Assembly: GCA_035531955.1 (NCBI GenBank)
Contig: DATKRZ010000039.1
Coordinates: forward strand, 77,792-141,791
DNA length: 64,000 nucleotides
DNA from: Bog-756 sp035531955
GTDB taxonomy: Bacteria > Actinomycetota > Acidimicrobiia > Acidimicrobiales > RAAP-2
Direction of reading: 5' to 3'
Positions 62,946-64,000 of the stretch are shown here, one piece after another (within the stretch, counting starts at the first letter, position 1; each line of letters opens with the position of its first letter). A program made the position numbers and the translations under genes. The notes under the pieces are model-generated. The model had not been told where the DNA came from and ran no database searches. It was given only the letters and a program-made list of their open reading frames with translations.

Positions 62946-63677
62946 TCAGAACTGAGGTGTCAGCAACTTTGCGACGGCTTCCCTCCCGGCCGCCGCACCG
63001 TACCGGCCTCGCCCTTCTCTGATCTCGTTCCATACCGGCAGGGCCAGCGCAGCCTCAGGAGCGAGCGCCCCGGAGCGCTCGAGTATCTCCAATGGGATGA
63101 TTTGCGGGTCAGGGGCGATCTGGACGCGAACGATCTCGTCGAAACCCTCGGTCAGCTGACGATCGTCGGGGTCGAGACCCAGAACGATCAACAACCCTGT
63201 CGGCTGAGTGTCAACCGTGACAAGCGAGAGGTCAGGCCTGACCGACGCCAACACGCTACGGATCTTGAACACGTCGCCGGTCCATTCCTGGGTGTGGCGG
63301 TCGCGGGCCGCCTCGTCGACGTTGCGGGGCAGGACATCGTCCAGGACCACCACGGTTGACCACTCGGAGTGCAGTTCGACATGGGCGAAGTCCTTCACCA
63401 CGAACTCGACGAGGTGCATGCCATCGATGAATGCGAGATCGATCGGCCGTCCCTCGAACGGGCTCCCCCTCCCGAGGGATTCGAAGTAGTCATCGCTTGT
63501 CGCCCGGATCAATGACGTCGGGGCCCTCAGCTCCCGGTTGACTTCGAAATCAGGGTCGATGCCGATGCTCTCGCACCGGCTCAGCGACAGGCTGTCGCCT
63601 GCCCGAACGCCGATCTCGAGGTAAGAGCGGGGCTCCAGTGCCTCGTGCAGGCGGGAAATGAAGTCGAGATAGTTCAC
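62946..63677 (-). CDS. class I SAM methyltransferase
   Basis: A 243-residue protein of the Methyltransf_24 type. YLEIGVRAGDSL is SAM motif I, IDLAFIDGMHLVEFVVKDFAH holds the acidic metal/substrate segment, and VVVLDDVLP is a later core strand. GTG 63677 follows GGAGG and overlaps the upstream glycosyltransferase stop by four bases (GTGA). Related cluster proteins methylate sugars or O-antigen residues; acceptor unknown. It converges on the upstream operon. Confidence 0.8.
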   Translation of the reverse strand: MNYLDFISRLHEALEPRSYLEIGVRAGDSLSLSRCESIGIDPDFEVNRELRAPTSLIRATSDDYFESLGRGSPFEGRPIDLAFIDGMHLVEFVVKDFAHVELHSEWSTVVVLDDVLPRNVDEAARDRHTQEWTGDVFKIRSVLASVRPDLSLVTVDTQPTGLLIVLGLDPDDRQLTEGFDEIVRVQIAPDPQIIPLEILERSGALAPEAALALPVWNEIREGRGRYGAAAGREAVAKLLTPQF

Positions 63678-64000
63678 GTATCCTCCACCTTGACATCGAT
63701 CCACCGGGTCGCTGCACACGGTAACCGACCGATGTAGATGGGATCCACCTCGGGCCGCGCATAGGGCCGACCCCTGATCGCCTCATACTCGGCAGAGAAC
63801 ACCCGATCAGTCTCCGCCGGATCGCCACTGTTGGTCGCCGCGCCACCGTGGACCTGATGGAAGGAGCCCTCCCCCAACAGCACGACGAGAGAGGTATTGA
63901 CCAGCTCCAATGCCCGAGTGAAGAAATCGAGGTTGACGTAGCCCCCGCCCGGGCTGGTGAACGACTCCTCGTAGCCTCCCAGCGCCTCGAATCGCTCCCT
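63674..64000 (-). CDS. C-terminal part of a GT2-type glycosyltransferase (cut by window edge)
   Basis: The last 108 codons of a gene that continues beyond the right edge. The readable protein begins RERFEALGGYEESFTSPGGGYV, then NLDFFTRALELVNTSLVV, and contains LLGEGSFHQVHGGAATNSGD. The first part is typical of the C-terminal portion of GT2 glycosyltransferases with a GGYDE-like segment. The stop overlaps the methyltransferase start (GTGA), so the two genes are one operon in the glycan cluster. Confidence 0.7.
   Translation of the reverse strand, partial: RERFEALGGYEESFTSPGGGYVNLDFFTRALELVNTSLVVLLGEGSFHQVHGGAATNSGDPAETDRVFSAEYEAIRGRPYARPEVDPIYIGRLPCAATRWIDVKVEDT

Overview
The window is high-GC chromosomal DNA with dense, mostly short-spaced genes on both strands and many GTG starts. 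Several traits point to Actinomycetota: a mycothiol-type maleylpyruvate isomerase family protein, a Mec-CysO-CysM cysteine module in the same order as in Mycobacterium tuberculosis, DUF2630 and DUF4190 proteins, and LLM flavoenzymes. The 42-residue GYW..SDGG..(S/T)FGDA repeat in a cell-wall hydrolase is a type I associate with Acidimicrobiia, so an acidimicrobial origin is my best inference. It is not proven.

Layout. 0-5 kb: small accessory genes (SnoaL-like, APH-like kinase, EAL phosphodiesterase, GntR regulator with a palindromic site) and tRNA-Gly(TCC). 5-13.6 kb: oxidoreductases and an RNA methyltransferase: nitroreductase, RumA/TrmA-like enzyme, copper type II monooxygenase-like protein, an LLM monooxygenase paired with a possible diiron protein, an MDMPI-type enzyme, a GNAT and a quinone-oxidoreductase-like protein. 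13.9-22.6 kb: two GGDEF-EAL proteins flank a run of minus-strand genes (DHA2 efflux pump, PLP decarboxylase, FGGY kinase); the second GGDEF-EAL gene overlaps the pump gene. 22.7-31.6 kb: NlpC/P60 hydrolase with a possibly structured leader, then lipid or xenobiotic type enzymes (HSL hydrolase, two SDRs, SRPBCC, acyl-CoA dehydrogenase, alpha/beta hydrolases). 31.6-38.4 kb: formate-tetrahydrofolate ligase and three secreted lipoproteins, two of them beta-propeller-like.

38.4-41.84 kb is a patch of damaged genes: an MDMPI-family remnant with an in-frame stop, a frameshifted GNAT and an HNH endonuclease with several frameshifts. It ends 7 bp from the 3' end of ssrA (tmRNA), a classic integration target. 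smpB lies just upstream of ssrA. 42.9-46.9 kb carries mec-cysO-cysM, an MBL hydrolase, rph and rdgB, an order close to Rv1334-Rv1341. The CysO-like carrier has ten residues after its GlyGly, so it may need trimming before use.

46.9-55.7 kb is housekeeping and envelope: DUF4190, DUF4388, an L,D-transpeptidase, GlnD, a GT4 glycosyltransferase, tRNA-Cys(GCA), a PhyH dioxygenase and a DUF2127 membrane protein. From tRNA-Val(GAC) at 55.8 kb to the end lies a surface-glycan cluster: an unusual coiled-coil/nonapeptide-repeat protein coupled to a two-domain glycosyltransferase, a sulfotransferase with a coiled-coil tail, glycosyltransferases and methyltransferases. Two of these proteins share a C-terminal STSWRLT tail. 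No insertion sequence, CRISPR array, integrase or prophage was seen.
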